Program-made: the position numbers and the translations under genes
Shown: positions 11,325 through 22,885 of the stretch, piece by piece
How the letters are laid out: each line of letters opens with the position of its first letter
Numbering within the stretch: position 1 is the first letter of the stretch
The notes under the pieces: model-generated
Seen by the model: the letters and a program-made list of their open reading frames with translations, nothing else
Databases searched by the model: none
Told to the model about the DNA's origin: nothing
Source: Blakeslea trispora
Taxonomy: Eukaryota; Mucoromycota; Mucoromycetes; Mucorales; Choanephoraceae
Direction: 5' to 3'
Assembly: GCA_025331445.1 (NCBI GenBank)
Contig: JAIWNE010000100.1
Span: 58,545 to 122,544, forward strand
DNA length: 64,000 bases

Positions 11325-13022
11325 ATGGTAATGAATGCAAGTATTTTGTCAACAAGTTCATCTTGAGAGTCACTCATCATGGCTATCTTCTTTCTGTTCA
11401 GGATGCTTATTCCTATGATCCTTTTAAGGTAGAAGTCAGGCAAGTCTCCACCTTTTTATGAATCAATTGTTGATTTCTTACCCTCTCATCTAATTCAGTG
11501 GTCCAACAAGTACAAATCAAATCATGATGGGATCACCTATAGACAAACCTCGTATATTACTCATGGGATTACAAAGGTCATAAATAAAGAAATGCCTTTT
11601 CCCTCTCTCTTTCTTTCATTTGTCCGAGGTCTGTAGCTAATTAATCATGTATTCAATTTTAGGAGTGGGAAATCTAGTATACAACGAGTTGTATTCGGCA
11701 AAATGCCACCTCATGATACACTTTTGTTAGAAAGTACATCCAAGATTCAAAAAGAAGATGTCACGTAAGTCATAGGATATCGAATCATTTCTCTTGGGTC
11801 GTTGTAAATAATAAGCAAGAAAAGAAATGACAAAATAGTCGTTCATTTATCGATTTTCAAGTCTGGGATTTCCCTGGTCAGGTAAACTATTTTGATGATA
11901 CAGCCTATGATGCCAGAGAGATATTTGATGCTGTTGGATCTCTTGTGTTTGTGATTGATGCTCAAGATGATTTCGCCAATGCTTTATATCGACTACAATA
12001 CACAATAGTCAAAGTATATCAAGTGAATCCAGGCATCACATTTGAGATTTTGATTCATAAAGTAGATGGTCTTTCAAATGACTATAAAGAAGGTGAGTGG
12101 ACTAAATGAGATATTAGATCTATTCATGTCATACTTTTTATTGGTTTAGATATCAAGGAAAACATAGTTAGACAGATGCAGGATTTTTTGGCTGATGTGG
12201 AACAGGAAGAGGCTATTCAATTAGTGTATCATTTGACTAGCATCTATGATAATTCGATTTATGAAGCATTTAGCAAAATCATTCAAAAACTCATTCGTGA
12301 ACTACCTACATTAGAGCATTTGTTAGATATATTAAGAACTGTAAGTCTTTCTTTTTTCTCGAAAGAACAAAGGGGGGAAACTAAACAGAATCGCCTCATC
12401 AGAATTCTGGTGTTGAAAAGGCATACTTGTTTGACACATTGACGAAAATATATATTGCTACAGATAGTACTCCAGTAGAAATGGAGACCTATGAACTTTG
12501 TTCGGATATGGTGGATGTAGTATTGGATATCGAATGTATCTATGGGTAAGAAACAACATAGATGACAACTTGTTTAGAGATTAATGATTGAATCAAGGCC
12601 TCAAAGTGGAATAGAACCCACAACAGAATCACAGAATGATGACGATGACGATGACGATGCTATCACCGTGAGAGACCTGGAAGTAAGGACAAGGGAAGAA
12701 ATGCCTATAGAATTCACTAGAAAAAACACACAAGGCAGTTCGGTGACAGAGGGGTCAAGTATAATCAAGTTAAACAATGGAGATGTCTTATACATGAGAG
12801 AGATAAACAGGTAATTTGTAAAGAAAAAAAAATAGTCGAACCGTGTCTTAATTTCTGTCTCTTCACAGTTTGTTAGCTCTCATCTGTATGATCAAAAGCG
12901 AGAATTTCAGAAAGTTTGGTCTTTTAAACTATAACTTTCAGCGTTTTACAGAAGCTGTGATAGATCTATTCAAATTTTCGCAACAAAAGCAAAGGAATGA
13001 ATACAATTCGGTATCACACTAG
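11325..13022 (+). CDS. GTR2: RagC/D-type GTPase Gtr2
   Basis: Nine exons: 11325-11327, 11402-11439, 11499-11576, 11663-11764, 11839-12092, 12150-12340, 12403-12545, 12598-12810 and 12869-13022, giving 391 residues (human RagC 399). Landmarks are [16 protein letters not shown] (G1, residues about 30-45), VWDFPGQ (G3), [15 protein letters not shown] (G4, near 146), [15 protein letters not shown], and the roadblock-like C-terminal half ([35 protein letters not shown]). The Rag heterodimer on the vacuole/lysosome signals amino-acid sufficiency to TORC1. Intron 2 begins GC (gcaagt), the only splice that keeps frame. The first exon appears to be the ATG alone, because no in-frame ATG exists ahead of DAYSYDPF without splicing; this start is the least certain part. 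An acidic Asp run (seven in a row) lies in exon 8. Confidence 0.9.
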
Positions 13023-13412
13023 TACCTTTTTTCTTCCTTTATCTTGTAATCTAGATATCCTCTGTTCAAAGGATAAAGAGTTAGTGTTCTTATATTTATC
13101 GAGAAAAAGATGAAGGAAGATCAACAGAACAACCATGGATTATTTGATTAAATCGCATAGTTTACAAAATCCGCAACTTATTTTGAACTACACTATATAC
13201 AAGGAAACTATTCAATGGGTTAATGGAGAAGAAGAAAGGGCTTCTTCATCGGTTAGTTTATACAGTCAGATAGGAAAAAAGAAATGTTCATTTTTTAGAT
13301 TTTGACAAGGTCATCATGAGGGATGAAGACCATTTTACCTCTTATTCAATCAATACTTCTTAGTTGACCGAGCTTTCTTTTTTCGGATCATACACTTTCA
13401 ACTGTCTAATTA
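13023..13412. other. Intergenic, with a short ORF-like scrap
   Basis: AT-rich spacer after gtr2. At 13137-13250 there is an open plus-strand stretch beginning ATGGATTATTTG and ending at a gttagt. It is too short to assign and may be a relic disrupted when the neighbouring transposon inserted. Confidence 0.35.
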
Positions 13413-14570
13413 ACAAAATCGCAAAAAAATGGGGCAAAAGATGATTTTTTATTTTTGGATTACTTGCCTAGGAGTCAATCGAGCCTCCTTTGGCAGCAAT
13501 CACTTTTCTCATGCGTGATGGCATGTTTGAAACAGTTTTGTCGAGGTATTCGACAGTGATACTGTTCCAAGCATCCACCATCATGTCCTCATTGCTTCTT
13601 TGGCCTTTGAACCTGGACCAGTCTCGATGGAAGCGTCGCTTCATTTCACTCCACACGTTCTCAATGGGGTTAAGATCAGGGGATTGAGCAGGCCACTCTA
13701 TTTTTTCAAGCCATTGAGATACCTCCACTCCTTGGCTGCCTGGGCAGTGTGAATGCTGGCATTGTCTTCCATCAAGACGGATCCAGAATTGCTCCGGAGA
13801 AAGTCCAGAAGAACAAGCTTGTAGATCAGGTCTACAAAATCCTTGCTTGTTCTTCTGTCTTTGGGCAAGAACACCAAATCAGACTTGTTGTGGCCACAAA
13901 TAGCCCCCAAACCATAACGCTGGTCCTTCCACTCTTGAAGGAAGGCTTCAAGCAGTCCTTCCTGTACTTCTCCTCGGGCAGTCTCCAGACTTTCTCTTGC
14001 AAGATGTCCTTGCCGATTTCCACGCTGGACTCATCTGTCCAGACGACTTGCTTCCATTGCTCTATTGTCCAGTTTCGGTGAGCTTTGGCAAATCGAAATT
14101 TCTTCTCCATATGGGCTTCCTTCAGAAAAGGCTTCTTTGCTGCAACTCTCTTGCCATAGCCCAACCCATGCAACTCCCTTGCAATGGTTCTGGCGTGCAC
14201 CTTTACTGGCAGTTCCTCCTGCAAGGAAGCAAGCGTAATAGATCTGTCCTTGTGGATGGCTCTCTTGAGGACTCTCTTGCTTCGTTCGTCAAGAGATTTG
14301 GGTCTTTCAGAGCCCTCAGCTATTTCAACGGTACCTCTGGCCTGAAACCTCTGGCCTGAAACCTCTTGATTGTCTTGTTTACCGTGACGGGATTGATTCC
14401 AAGTTCTTGAGCAATTCGGTTTGTGATTGCTTTCTTTGCCAACGATCAACAATGATAGCTTTAAGTTCAGTAGATAATTGAGGCATATTGCGAGTTATAA
14501 TGAATTTTATTGCGAAAAAAAGGTAAAATGAAGACGTGTCATAGATTTACCCCTATTTTATGGTGTTTTA
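13413..14570 (-). mobile_element. Decayed Tc1/mariner element
   Basis: The span is set by imperfect, candidate terminal inverted repeats at about 13413-13442 and 14539-14570. They share an A-rich stretch followed by GGGG, AAA and ATGA blocks. The transposase pseudogene lies between them. The repeats are weak and no clean TA duplication could be fixed, so the exact ends are uncertain. Confidence 0.55.
13468..14486 (-). pseudogene. Tc1/mariner transposase, frameshifted
   Basis: Reading on the minus strand from ATG at 14486, the N-terminus has a helix-turn-helix (RIAQELGINPVTVNK). The catalytic DDE parts are all visible but in different frames: WTDESS (first D), LMEDNASIHTA (second D), NPIENVWSEMKR (E). 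Frame breaks are seen near 14340-14367, where a 14-bp segment (ggcctgaaacctct) is tandemly duplicated, near 13900 (between VMVWG and ICGHN), and near 13735 (between QAAKE and VSQWLEK). The last segment ends in PSRMRKVIAAKGGSIDS. Tc1/mariner transposases excise and insert at TA dinucleotides; this copy cannot make a full enzyme as written. Confidence 0.85.
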
Positions 14571-14673
14571 AAATATCCTTTTTTTTTTCGAATAAAGTTC
14601 CCAGCGCTAACATTTGACCCCTGAGTGACGTAGCTAAAACTCAGCATTTTGTATCTAATTGAGCTATTCAACT

Positions 14674-14812
14674 AACCAACCAACCAAACAACCAACCAAC
14701 CAAACAACCAACCAACCAAACAACCAACCAACCAAACAACCAACCAACCAAACAACCAACCAACCAAACAACCAACCAACCAAACAACCAACCAACCAAA
14801 CAACCAACCAAT
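14674..14812. repeat. 12-bp tandem repeat (AACCAACCAAAC)
   Basis: About eleven near-perfect copies of a 12-bp unit, itself built from AACC and AAAC. All plus-strand frames stay open because the unit is a multiple of three (one reads as Thr-Asn-Gln-Pro repeats), so the ORF is not evidence of a gene. It is not a telomere repeat. Confidence 0.9.
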
Positions 14813-15315
14813 CAAGTCATTTCATATTCATATTCGTGTTCATGTCTGGATAGGTTTGTTTACTCTCTCATGTCTAGCAAATGGGGGCTATCCAGACTGA
14901 TTGCAAAGTCTGGCCTGCTCTATTCCAATCCATACGAGTCAAGAGTGACACAAAATGGAAGGGGAACCAAGGATTTTAAACAGCGAACCCGATTCAAGAG
15001 ATTTTGGATTTTTATTATTTTAGATTTATTTTTTATTTCATTGTATTTATTGAAATTTATCGTTGTCAGTGCCGACTATTATCACCAACACTATCACTGT
15101 TGAAATATACCGAGATGCAAAGCAAGAACGCGCAGAACAACTGATTAGTGCCAAAAGAAAAGAGAGAGAGAAAAGAACCGGCAACTTGTATTGACAGACG
15201 CAGAGTGATTGAATGGAAAGAGAGCTATACTTTTTATTGTATTTTGCTTCGTTTGGTTTATCGTTTAGACAGTGACTCGAAATAAAGGTACCTACAAGCA
15301 TGCTTTATATTTTGG

Positions 15316-15316
15316 C

Positions 15317-15347
<31 letters not shown>

Positions 15348-15348
15348 C
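15316..15348. repeat. (GTT)n microsatellite
   Basis: About eleven uninterrupted TTG/GTT triplets in a non-coding stretch. Confidence 0.9.
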
Positions 15349-15728
15349 AATCACCAAGGTATCGGTTGCAATCTATTCCACGGCCCTTTTTTTTTTCTTT
15401 CTTTCCTTTCTTCTTTTGGCCGGTGCAACATCTACTTTTAGCTGTTAAGTCTGAGTGTTGATTGGAGGCTTAGACACGGAAGATAGACAGACTCTCAATA
15501 GCAGGAATAGCGTGTTCAATCAGCAAGCATACAGCTTCAGAGAGTTGAGGGTCAAGCTGCAGAATGAAGGATTGGATCGAGGTTGCTCGAGAAACAAGTG
15601 GAGAAAGAGCAGATGAAAAGGAAGAAGACGACGAAAAAAAAAGATAGAGATAGCCGGTACAACGAGCGATACAGTATCTTGTTGTATTGCATTGCACGAT
15701 GGAGAAAGAGAGGAAGAGGAAGTTGATA

Positions 15729-15816
15729 GATGGTCCAAAGGATGGTCCAAAGGATGGTCCAAAGGATGGTCCAAAGGATGGTCCAAAGGATGGTCCAAAG
15801 GATGGTCCAAAGGATG
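15729..15816. repeat. 12-bp tandem repeat (GATGGTCCAAAG)
   Basis: About seven perfect copies. Read on the minus strand it encodes a GPSF or LDHP repeat, on the plus strand a WSKG repeat. The unit length keeps all frames open, so coding cannot be inferred from openness alone. Confidence 0.9.
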
Positions 15817-16011
15817 GCCGTATCATCTCAGTATAAGATTGTCTGCCAATTCGTCGATGATCAAGATAGCGCCACAGTATAGCACATTCAATCATATGCT
15901 CTTGACTTGTATTGAACTCTGCCTTCGTTACCCTGCATCTGTGTACAATTATCTATGAAATGCGGTGGAGGAGAATGACGAGGATCAGAAACATCGTGGC
16001 AAATATAGCAG

Positions 16012-16060
16012 TGTGAGGAGCATATGAGGAGCATATGAGGAACATTTGAGGAACATTTGA
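16012..16060. repeat. 11-bp degenerate tandem repeat
   Basis: Two copies each of gaggagcatat and gaggaacattt in tandem, a small diverged minisatellite. Confidence 0.75.
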
Positions 16061-16149
16061 GGAAGATGCAGCAAAGCCAAGTGATGAGGAAGGCTTTTGT
16101 TCAAGTAGGTTGACAGCATGTGATTGCAGCCCTGGTGAATATGCCGGAT

Positions 16150-16203
16150 ACGGATATGGATATGGATATGGATATGGATATGGATATGGATATGGATATG
16201 GAT
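16150..16203. repeat. 6-bp tandem repeat (GGATAT)
   Basis: Nine perfect hexamers. On the minus strand it would read as a Tyr-Pro dipeptide repeat within an ORF of uncertain reality. Confidence 0.9.
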
Positions 16204-16429
16204 ACAATTCCGTGATCAAATGTACTGATGAGAGCAACAAAGGGCTATCATAGTATTGTACATGTTGCAATGAGTACAAATTAATCTGAGTCTATGGGAG
16301 GGGACGAAAGAGCATGTAAAGCAGATATGACATACTTTGATTCAACCATTCTTGCCTATCCGAAATAGTACAATGAATGTATCACGTGGAGAAACATGTA
16401 AAGCAATGAAAGATCCATCTTCCTTCTGT

Positions 16430-16456
16430 GAGAGTGAGTGAGTGAGTGAGTGAGTA
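16430..16456. repeat. (GAGT)n microsatellite
   Basis: Short run of about six GAGT units. Confidence 0.8.
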
Positions 16457-17044
16457 AGAGTAAATGAGAGGTTCACTATCAATCATCGTCACACCCTCTT
16501 TACTATGTTGTTTAAGCATCTTAATGACCATAATGCAATTACTGAGAGAGAGAGAAAAAAGGGGGGACTGTGAGTATTACATACTATCAAGTAAGAAGAA
16601 TAAGCAAACATGTATGACATCAGTAGAGTGCTTCTCAAACAAAAGCACACCTTGTTAAAGCACTATTATATGAGAGAGATAAAGGGCTGGAAGTATATGC
16701 ATGAATCTTGAGGATGGATCGTGAAGCAATTGATAAGCATGATAGAGTGTGTAGAGGATGTTCATCATTCCATCCAAGTCAGGTAGAGATTAGGTTTGAT
16801 CAAGCAGTAGATTTAGATAGGTTGATCACATAAGAGTAGCAGTAATCGAGCAACATAGTGTCAGTCAGTAGAATGCTTTTTGAATGTAGGCACAATTTAC
16901 TGAGTTGATTGAACTCTTATTCATTCAACAAAATTAAGTGATCAAGAAATGCATCTTTAGCGAGCAAAAAAAAAAAAGTTGAAAAAGATAAAAAAGTAAA
17001 AAAAAAAAAAAAAAAGAAAAGTAAGATTTTATAACAAGTGTTTA

Positions 17045-17935
17045 TTTATTGGATTTATAACAACATAATGTTAGAAGTCTATTAGCCAGTTTGTTACAAC
17101 TGTTTCCAAGGGTAACCAATCGTGGAGGTTGACTTCAATCTACCCTCTTCTCTAGCTCACGGTGCGAGATACCGCCTGAGTGACCTCGTAAGGTAAAACA
17201 GGGGAAGACCATACCAACGTCCTACTGAGGATCCCTAGGGGTTAACGACAAGCAATGAGAGCAAAGGGTAACCAATACCCTCAAAGTGTCGCATATGTCA
17301 AAGACTCGAAAGGAAAAAGAGTGTCATATTTCGTATGAAGAAAACATAACTTGTATGCTAGGGGTACCCTCCCCGCTCTTCATCTTCCATAAGCACTCCC
17401 CGAATTGCTTCTAATATCCACGTCTGAACCTGCCTAGTAAAGAACCATAGCTCAAAGAACCACAGCTCTCACTTGACTAGGGTAGCCAGCATACGTCCAG
17501 GCATCACCCTCTCTCTCTCCCTCTAACTCTCTCTCTAACGAAAAAGAAAGAAAGAAAGAAAGAAAGAAAAAAAGTGAAGCTGTCACATCCTGAGTGAGAG
17601 TATCCTCCCCTTTAACTCCAACTCCTAGCTCTCTTATTCTCTACTGCTCCCTCACTGAAGGGGACTAAAAAGCAAAAGAATAGTCATGCGAGAAGGGAGA
17701 AAGAGATCAGCAAAAGAGAAAGTCCAACACTGCTACGAAATCAGGAGGGCACCCTTTCAAACATAACAGCAGCCAACGCGTCTATCGAAAAGATGTCATT
17801 CACGCCGGTCTCTCTTGCAACTGTGCATTACTGAAGAAACAGTAACGAGCTACCTCAGTCTGTGCGATAGCAAGAATCACCTTGCCCTTGAAGAGAAAAA
17901 AAGAAAAAAAAAATAGGGCGGATTTTTTTTTCCTC
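17045..17935 (-). other. GC-richer non-coding island (candidate ncRNA or LTR-like relic)
   Basis: An island of balanced base composition inside AT-rich DNA, without a long ORF. On the minus strand it ends at an AATAAATAAA polyadenylation-type signal (17048-17056). Two copies of gggtaaccaat occur inside (near 17113 and 17267). It resembles two other islands at 21.1 and 26.4 kb in having no ORF and a polyA-type signal at one end. It could be a non-coding transcript, a solo LTR, or an old insertion; the sequence alone does not decide. Confidence 0.35.
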
Positions 17936-20900
17936 TATATGAAAATTGCCTCCTCCTCCCTATTTCCTCAAAACCAATCATAATGATAAGCACAATGATG
18001 ACGTAGCACATTACTCAACATGTATTGTTGGCTTCTTTCTTTCTTTCTTTCTCTCTTTCTCTTTCTTTGTATAGCTGATATAATAGAGAGTAAAAGGGAA
18101 TTGACAATATGAAGGAGCTTACTTTATTATGCAGCTAATGACTTTGGATATAGAACTCCTTACAATTGCAGTAACACATAGCCAACACCGAAATCATGAA
18201 ATTATGCGGAGCAAGAAAGGAAAAGAAAAAAAAAGGTACTTCTAGCCGAGACCTCGTTATGTTCAAAAATGAATCAAAGCATAGTTGGAACGAACAACAC
18301 AAGACAAGCCAAGTTAGCCAGTCATGCTTGTCACTACAGTAACTGAGTATTTTTGAGAAGACACACACTCAATCTCAAAGTATTGATTGGTGGCTTATCC
18401 GCCAAATCTAAAGCATCAAATAAATGCTGATACTCCTTTGAGCCAGGTGTTAGGAAAAGAAAGAAAGAAAGAAAGAGAAATCAGTGCTGGATAATAACAT
18501 TCGAACGAAAGGGTTACATCTCGTTTGATTTACTCTAAGAAAAAAGAAAGAGGAATGAATTGTTGTCTTCAGTAAAGATCTGGATCCAAGCACTGTGTAG
18601 CTTTGTTTTCTTGTTCTTTTTTTATGTTTGGGCTCTGAGGTAGCTGTCAAGATGGGGTTTCTCTTGTATTTTTTGTAGTTTTAAGCTTAGAGGCACGTTG
18701 CCTATTTTGTGGCATTTTCTTTTTCTTTTTTAGATGATACAACTTTATCATTTAAAAACAGTTTTTTTTATTCAAGTTGTGCAATTTGTGTTTTGGCTTT
18801 AACAAATCCTTGGCTTGTCTATACTGCTTTCATTTTTGTTAAAATCTTTGGTTCTATAAGTTTAAAGTAGCAGTGATGAGCGAGATGGCATGAAATCTGA
18901 TGTTGATGTTCAACTGAGACTAAATCATATCCCAGAGAGCTTCTATGAAGCAGTTTAAAGAGCCTTGTTAGCACAGTTTTATTCACTTGGAATCATAACA
19001 GCTTAACTGATCTTTATCACAATTACTGTAAATACTAGTCAAAGTAAGATCTATCTAATCAGTGATGAACAAAGAGGTGGTAGAATCCTTAAAGTACTCA
19101 TGAATCCGAAAAAAAAGAAAACCATGGTGCTACTCTCTTGAGACATCCTTTTACTTTCTTAGCCAAGACAGAGCTAGAAGCAACTTTAAAAAGAAAAATG
19201 AGTTAGCACAGTATATCAGAGGTAATATTCTGCTAAACATCAAGGTCTTCCAAGCTATTCTTTTTTTGTGAGATAGTTTCAATCAATGCTATGTAAAGAA
19301 AAGAAAAAGTAATGCAACCAAAAGAAGACAAAATACAAGAATTGGCTTTTTAAACGTCTTTTATGCCAACATGAACTTTACTCCTCTTTTTATTTTTGAC
19401 AGCTAAACTCCTCTTGAATTCCTAGTGACACTTGTGCTATTTCCAAAGGCAAGAGAACAAAGAAGAAAGAAAGAAACAAAGGAAACAAACCAGTGCAGAT
19501 AGTTTGAGCCTGCTTCTTTTTTTTTAAAAAGTATATGTATGTGCCTTTTTTCTGTAGAAAGACGGATACGAGTGTCTATGAAATGTCATGAATAAGCCAA
19601 TCACCTACTGGTTTATTTTTGAATAAGACCATCTGTCAACCAATTGATCGTCCAATCTATTTTCAGCATTTTTTTTTTCTTATCCTCAGATTTGATGAAT
19701 TCGTGAGTACGCGATCGAATGTCACTGATTGTGTGTCTGTATCTGCTTGTTATGATAGCTACCGTTGTCATCATACGTAGTCTACTGTTTGCTTAATTTT
19801 GCTTGATTCGAGCCTGACACAGCTTTTTGAATTAACAATAATAACAATAAGAGTAACCAATTTCTCATGCTTTATAAATATTCGCCTTAAAGTGACTCTA
19901 ACCGAGGAATAGAAATGAGATCCATGGATTTGTTTGTCTCCTCAAATGAGTCAATGACTTGTCTAGGCAACAAGCAAGGTGATTGTTTCATAAGGAACTC
20001 TGCTTCAGTAACATTGACTGTTAGTCTATTCTTTTACAAGGCATATGAGTTTGTGACGCCGATGGTAACCCAGTCTATTTTTCTTCTCGCTCTCTCTTTT
20101 CAGATTTCTTATCTTGTAAGAAAAAAAAAGCCTTTCACAATGACATAAGAAATACATTATGAATAAACAAACGATCAACTCTTATTAGGAGTGTGTGTCT
20201 TTTATTTTTTGGAAAAGGTAAACAGTCAACACCAAGCAGAATGATCCAAACAAGAAGAAATAGGAGAAGGAAAATAGAGTAGTGAGAAAAAGCATTTATT
20301 CGAGTATGCTTTATACCTTTCATTGCTTTAGACTCACTTCATTAACCATGATTAAGCATTACAAGACTCTAATAGTTTTCGTAGTGTCGTCCTGATATGG
20401 CAACTGTCCCCCCCCCCGACTCATACTTTGCACCAAAGACTCTGTTTTAACATCCAAATAAAGCAACTAATTAGCAGACCTTTTTGTGCATGTGCATGCC
20501 GAAAACAAACAATCAAAGTTTAACTGCTTTACAGACTTCTATTGTTCTTTCATTACTTTATTGCTTTTCTATAGCCATCTCTTCTCCCTTCTCCTTCCAT
20601 AATCCCAAGCATTCATTGATTATACATAAATTCAAAGAACCTAAAAGGGATGATTTCGTGAACGGTCCTTTCTTTTTTCTTTTTTGTTGACAACATTTCA
20701 AACTCAACTTGTTTCTTAGCAATGATAAGAATCTCGGGACACTTTCCGATTTCAGCAATTGAAATCGATCACCCTTTTTTTTTGTCTTTAGAAGAAAAAG
20801 AAGAAACGTGTAAAGGATCAACAATCACATAGTAAGGTTGTGCTACTGTTTGCAAAATCAGTTAATCAAAGCATCGAATTTTTTTGAATTTTTCTTTTTC

Positions 20901-21095
20901 TATATAGACGTTAGGAATAAAGCAAGCGCATGAATATACACAAATCATCATAGTAAAAAAAAGAAAAAAGTATTTTTTAGATAGAGTATTAAGAAAGACT
21001 TTATTTTATTTGTTAAATGTTATTGATCACTATGGTTACTTTGGAGTCAATCTAAAAAAGAGAGGTTAGTAAATTTTGTCTACAAAAAAAAGTAT
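17936..21095. other. Gene-poor AT-rich tract
   Basis: About 3.1 kb of simple-sequence-rich DNA (CTTT and GAAA runs, T tracts, a C run near 20407). Small ORFs are low-complexity and show no domain. No RNA gene was recognised. Confidence 0.45.
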
Positions 21096-21510
21096 GCTTT
21101 ATTGGTGAAAGCCCCTTAGCCCAAGAGACTCCAGTAAGGCATGCCAACCCTACAAGGAGAGAGAAGTAACCACGCCATTCTCTAGACACCAGAAACAGGA
21201 GAGCCAAGCGGAGATGTGTAACCTCGTATACAGTGCAAAGCCATCATCCACAAATATTACAAGAATACTTCTCGTCAGGCCCGATACTATACGAGTAACC
21301 GAGAGAGACGGAAAGCCTACTTGCTGTTGGAACCTTGGGAGTCTTGACCACCTGACGGCAAGCCTACTTGCAAGGGCGGATAAAGAGAAAGAAAAAAAAG
21401 AGAGGGGAAAAGCTTTACTGTTTTATATTTATTCATGTGAGTATAATCGGAGTCTTCCCTCGATTTTTTTTTTTGCATGAAAAAAAATATATATATATAT
21501 ATATAAAAAA
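21096..21510 (-). other. GC-richer island with TATA run and polyA signal
   Basis: On the minus strand a (TA)n run at 21487-21505 precedes about 350 nt of balanced composition that ends at an AATAAA (about 21099-21104). An 11-nt segment aagcctacttg occurs twice (about 21313 and 21360). A plus-strand ORF of 88 residues crosses it but shows no domain. Candidate non-coding transcript or LTR-like unit. Confidence 0.35.
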
Positions 21511-22235
21511 GGCGCGTCTTCTTTTTCATATGCAAATCGCGCTAAATCTTGGATTTTGTTTAAAAGGGAAAACGCATATGCTGTACTTTTGGAATTGGAA
21601 GCATCAAGGATTTACTTGTCTGATTGTGAGGATCAGCTGTGTTTGATTTACAGGGTTGAGATACCATTGTTGTATACTAGTGTTCTCTTTATATTGACAT
21701 TCTGCACTATAAGCAACGGTTTATAAAAATGCTGTACATCCCTATTAGAGAGGCTGTTATGTGGTATTTATTTCTGGTTATTATTGTTATCAATATGAAC
21801 TTTTCAATATGCTTGTATTTCTGATTTTAAAGTGTATTTTGTTTGGCTCCAAAAATATCAGAATTCTGTCTCATTGTCTTCATTTGGCTGTCAAGCATGC
21901 TTTAAGCAAGTTATACATGGCATTAAAGCCAAAGACTTTCTTAAGACTCAATCCTCACACAAAGAACAGAATTTGATTGTCTCGATCATTGATTTCCTTT
22001 TTATTTTATTTTGTTTTGTTTTGTTTTGTTTTGTTTTCACATATTCCTCAGAAAAAAAGAGCAAAAGAAAACATACATGCAAGCCCAAGCTAATGAAGTT
22101 ACAGAATATAACTTACATAGTACCGATTACTGGTACTTTGCATTTAGCGGTCTCTACTGCCTACCATTAAAGGAACGAACGGCTTCATCTCAGTTTTCAG
22201 TGCTAGGAAGTTATGCTTGATAGCTTCTGTGGAAT

Positions 22236-22269
<34 letters not shown>

Positions 22270-22876
22270 GATATATATATAGCCTTTTCAACCCAGATGA
22301 GTACAAATGAAACTGCTTATTATTCTTTTGTTTAGATGACAGCAGTACTTGTTCATTCTTCACTCTTCTTCTTCTTTTCTCGAATGCCATCTTTTAAGCT
22401 TATCTGACTTGTTGGACAAGTATCACTGTAAATTAAAGAGGAGTTTGGCTGTCACAATCAAAAATACAGGAGAGTGAATGTCGGCATGAAATAGCATGGC
22501 ATCTCTTAGTTTGTTTACTTCTCAACGCCCTATAATTTACTGATCCTAGAAAAGAGATGCCAGGCTCTAATTGTATGACTGTTTTTTTTCAGTGTGTATT
22601 TGAAGTAAACAGAACGTAATGATCATTTTCTCCCTCTTTTTTTTTCTCTCTCTCTTTATCAAAGTCAAATCAACTACATCTTGAAACTTTGTCACCCAGA
22701 CAACCTCAAAGGCAAGTAACAAAATGCTCTTCTTTAATAATGCTCTTATCTAACTTGCTTTGTCGTGTATAGCCTAAAAATCTACAATCTACGCAAGTCT
22801 ATTATTGCACCAAGAGCAAAAAAAAAAAAAAGCGTCATCTACAACTTTGTTAAGATAGTTCGTTCGCTCCCTGTAG
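21511..22876. other. Gene-poor tract upstream of the Pif1-like gene
   Basis: AT-rich with a TTTTG repeat near 22007-22035 and a (TATG)-type run near 22236-22280. I looked here for the missing Walker A exon of the downstream helicase and did not find a GxxGxGK(S/T) coding stretch. Confidence 0.45.
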
Positions 22877-22885
22877 GTTTTCAAG

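Larger units (their letters stand above)
14571..16960. other. Gene-poor tract with several micro/minisatellites
   Basis: No confident gene. Tandem repeats (listed separately) occupy much of it. On the minus strand, short open stretches with protein-like composition occur around 15470-15570, 15840-15960, 16090-16270 and 16350-16540. Some are bounded by plausible splice sites, but I could not join them into one reading frame. A diverged or broken gene is possible. Confidence 0.4.

Noticed and set aside
14659..14853. ORF of Thr-Asn-Gln-Pro repeats
   Set aside because: Pure 12-bp satellite translation with no conserved flanks.
15729..15816. Possible CRISPR-like array
   Set aside because: Units are contiguous 12-mers without spacers; a minisatellite in a eukaryotic genome.
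15520..15958. ORFs with GPSF, LDHP or WSKG repeats as genes
   Set aside because: The 12-bp tandem unit keeps every frame open, so the ORFs are a by-product; the flanking parts could not be joined confidently into a gene.
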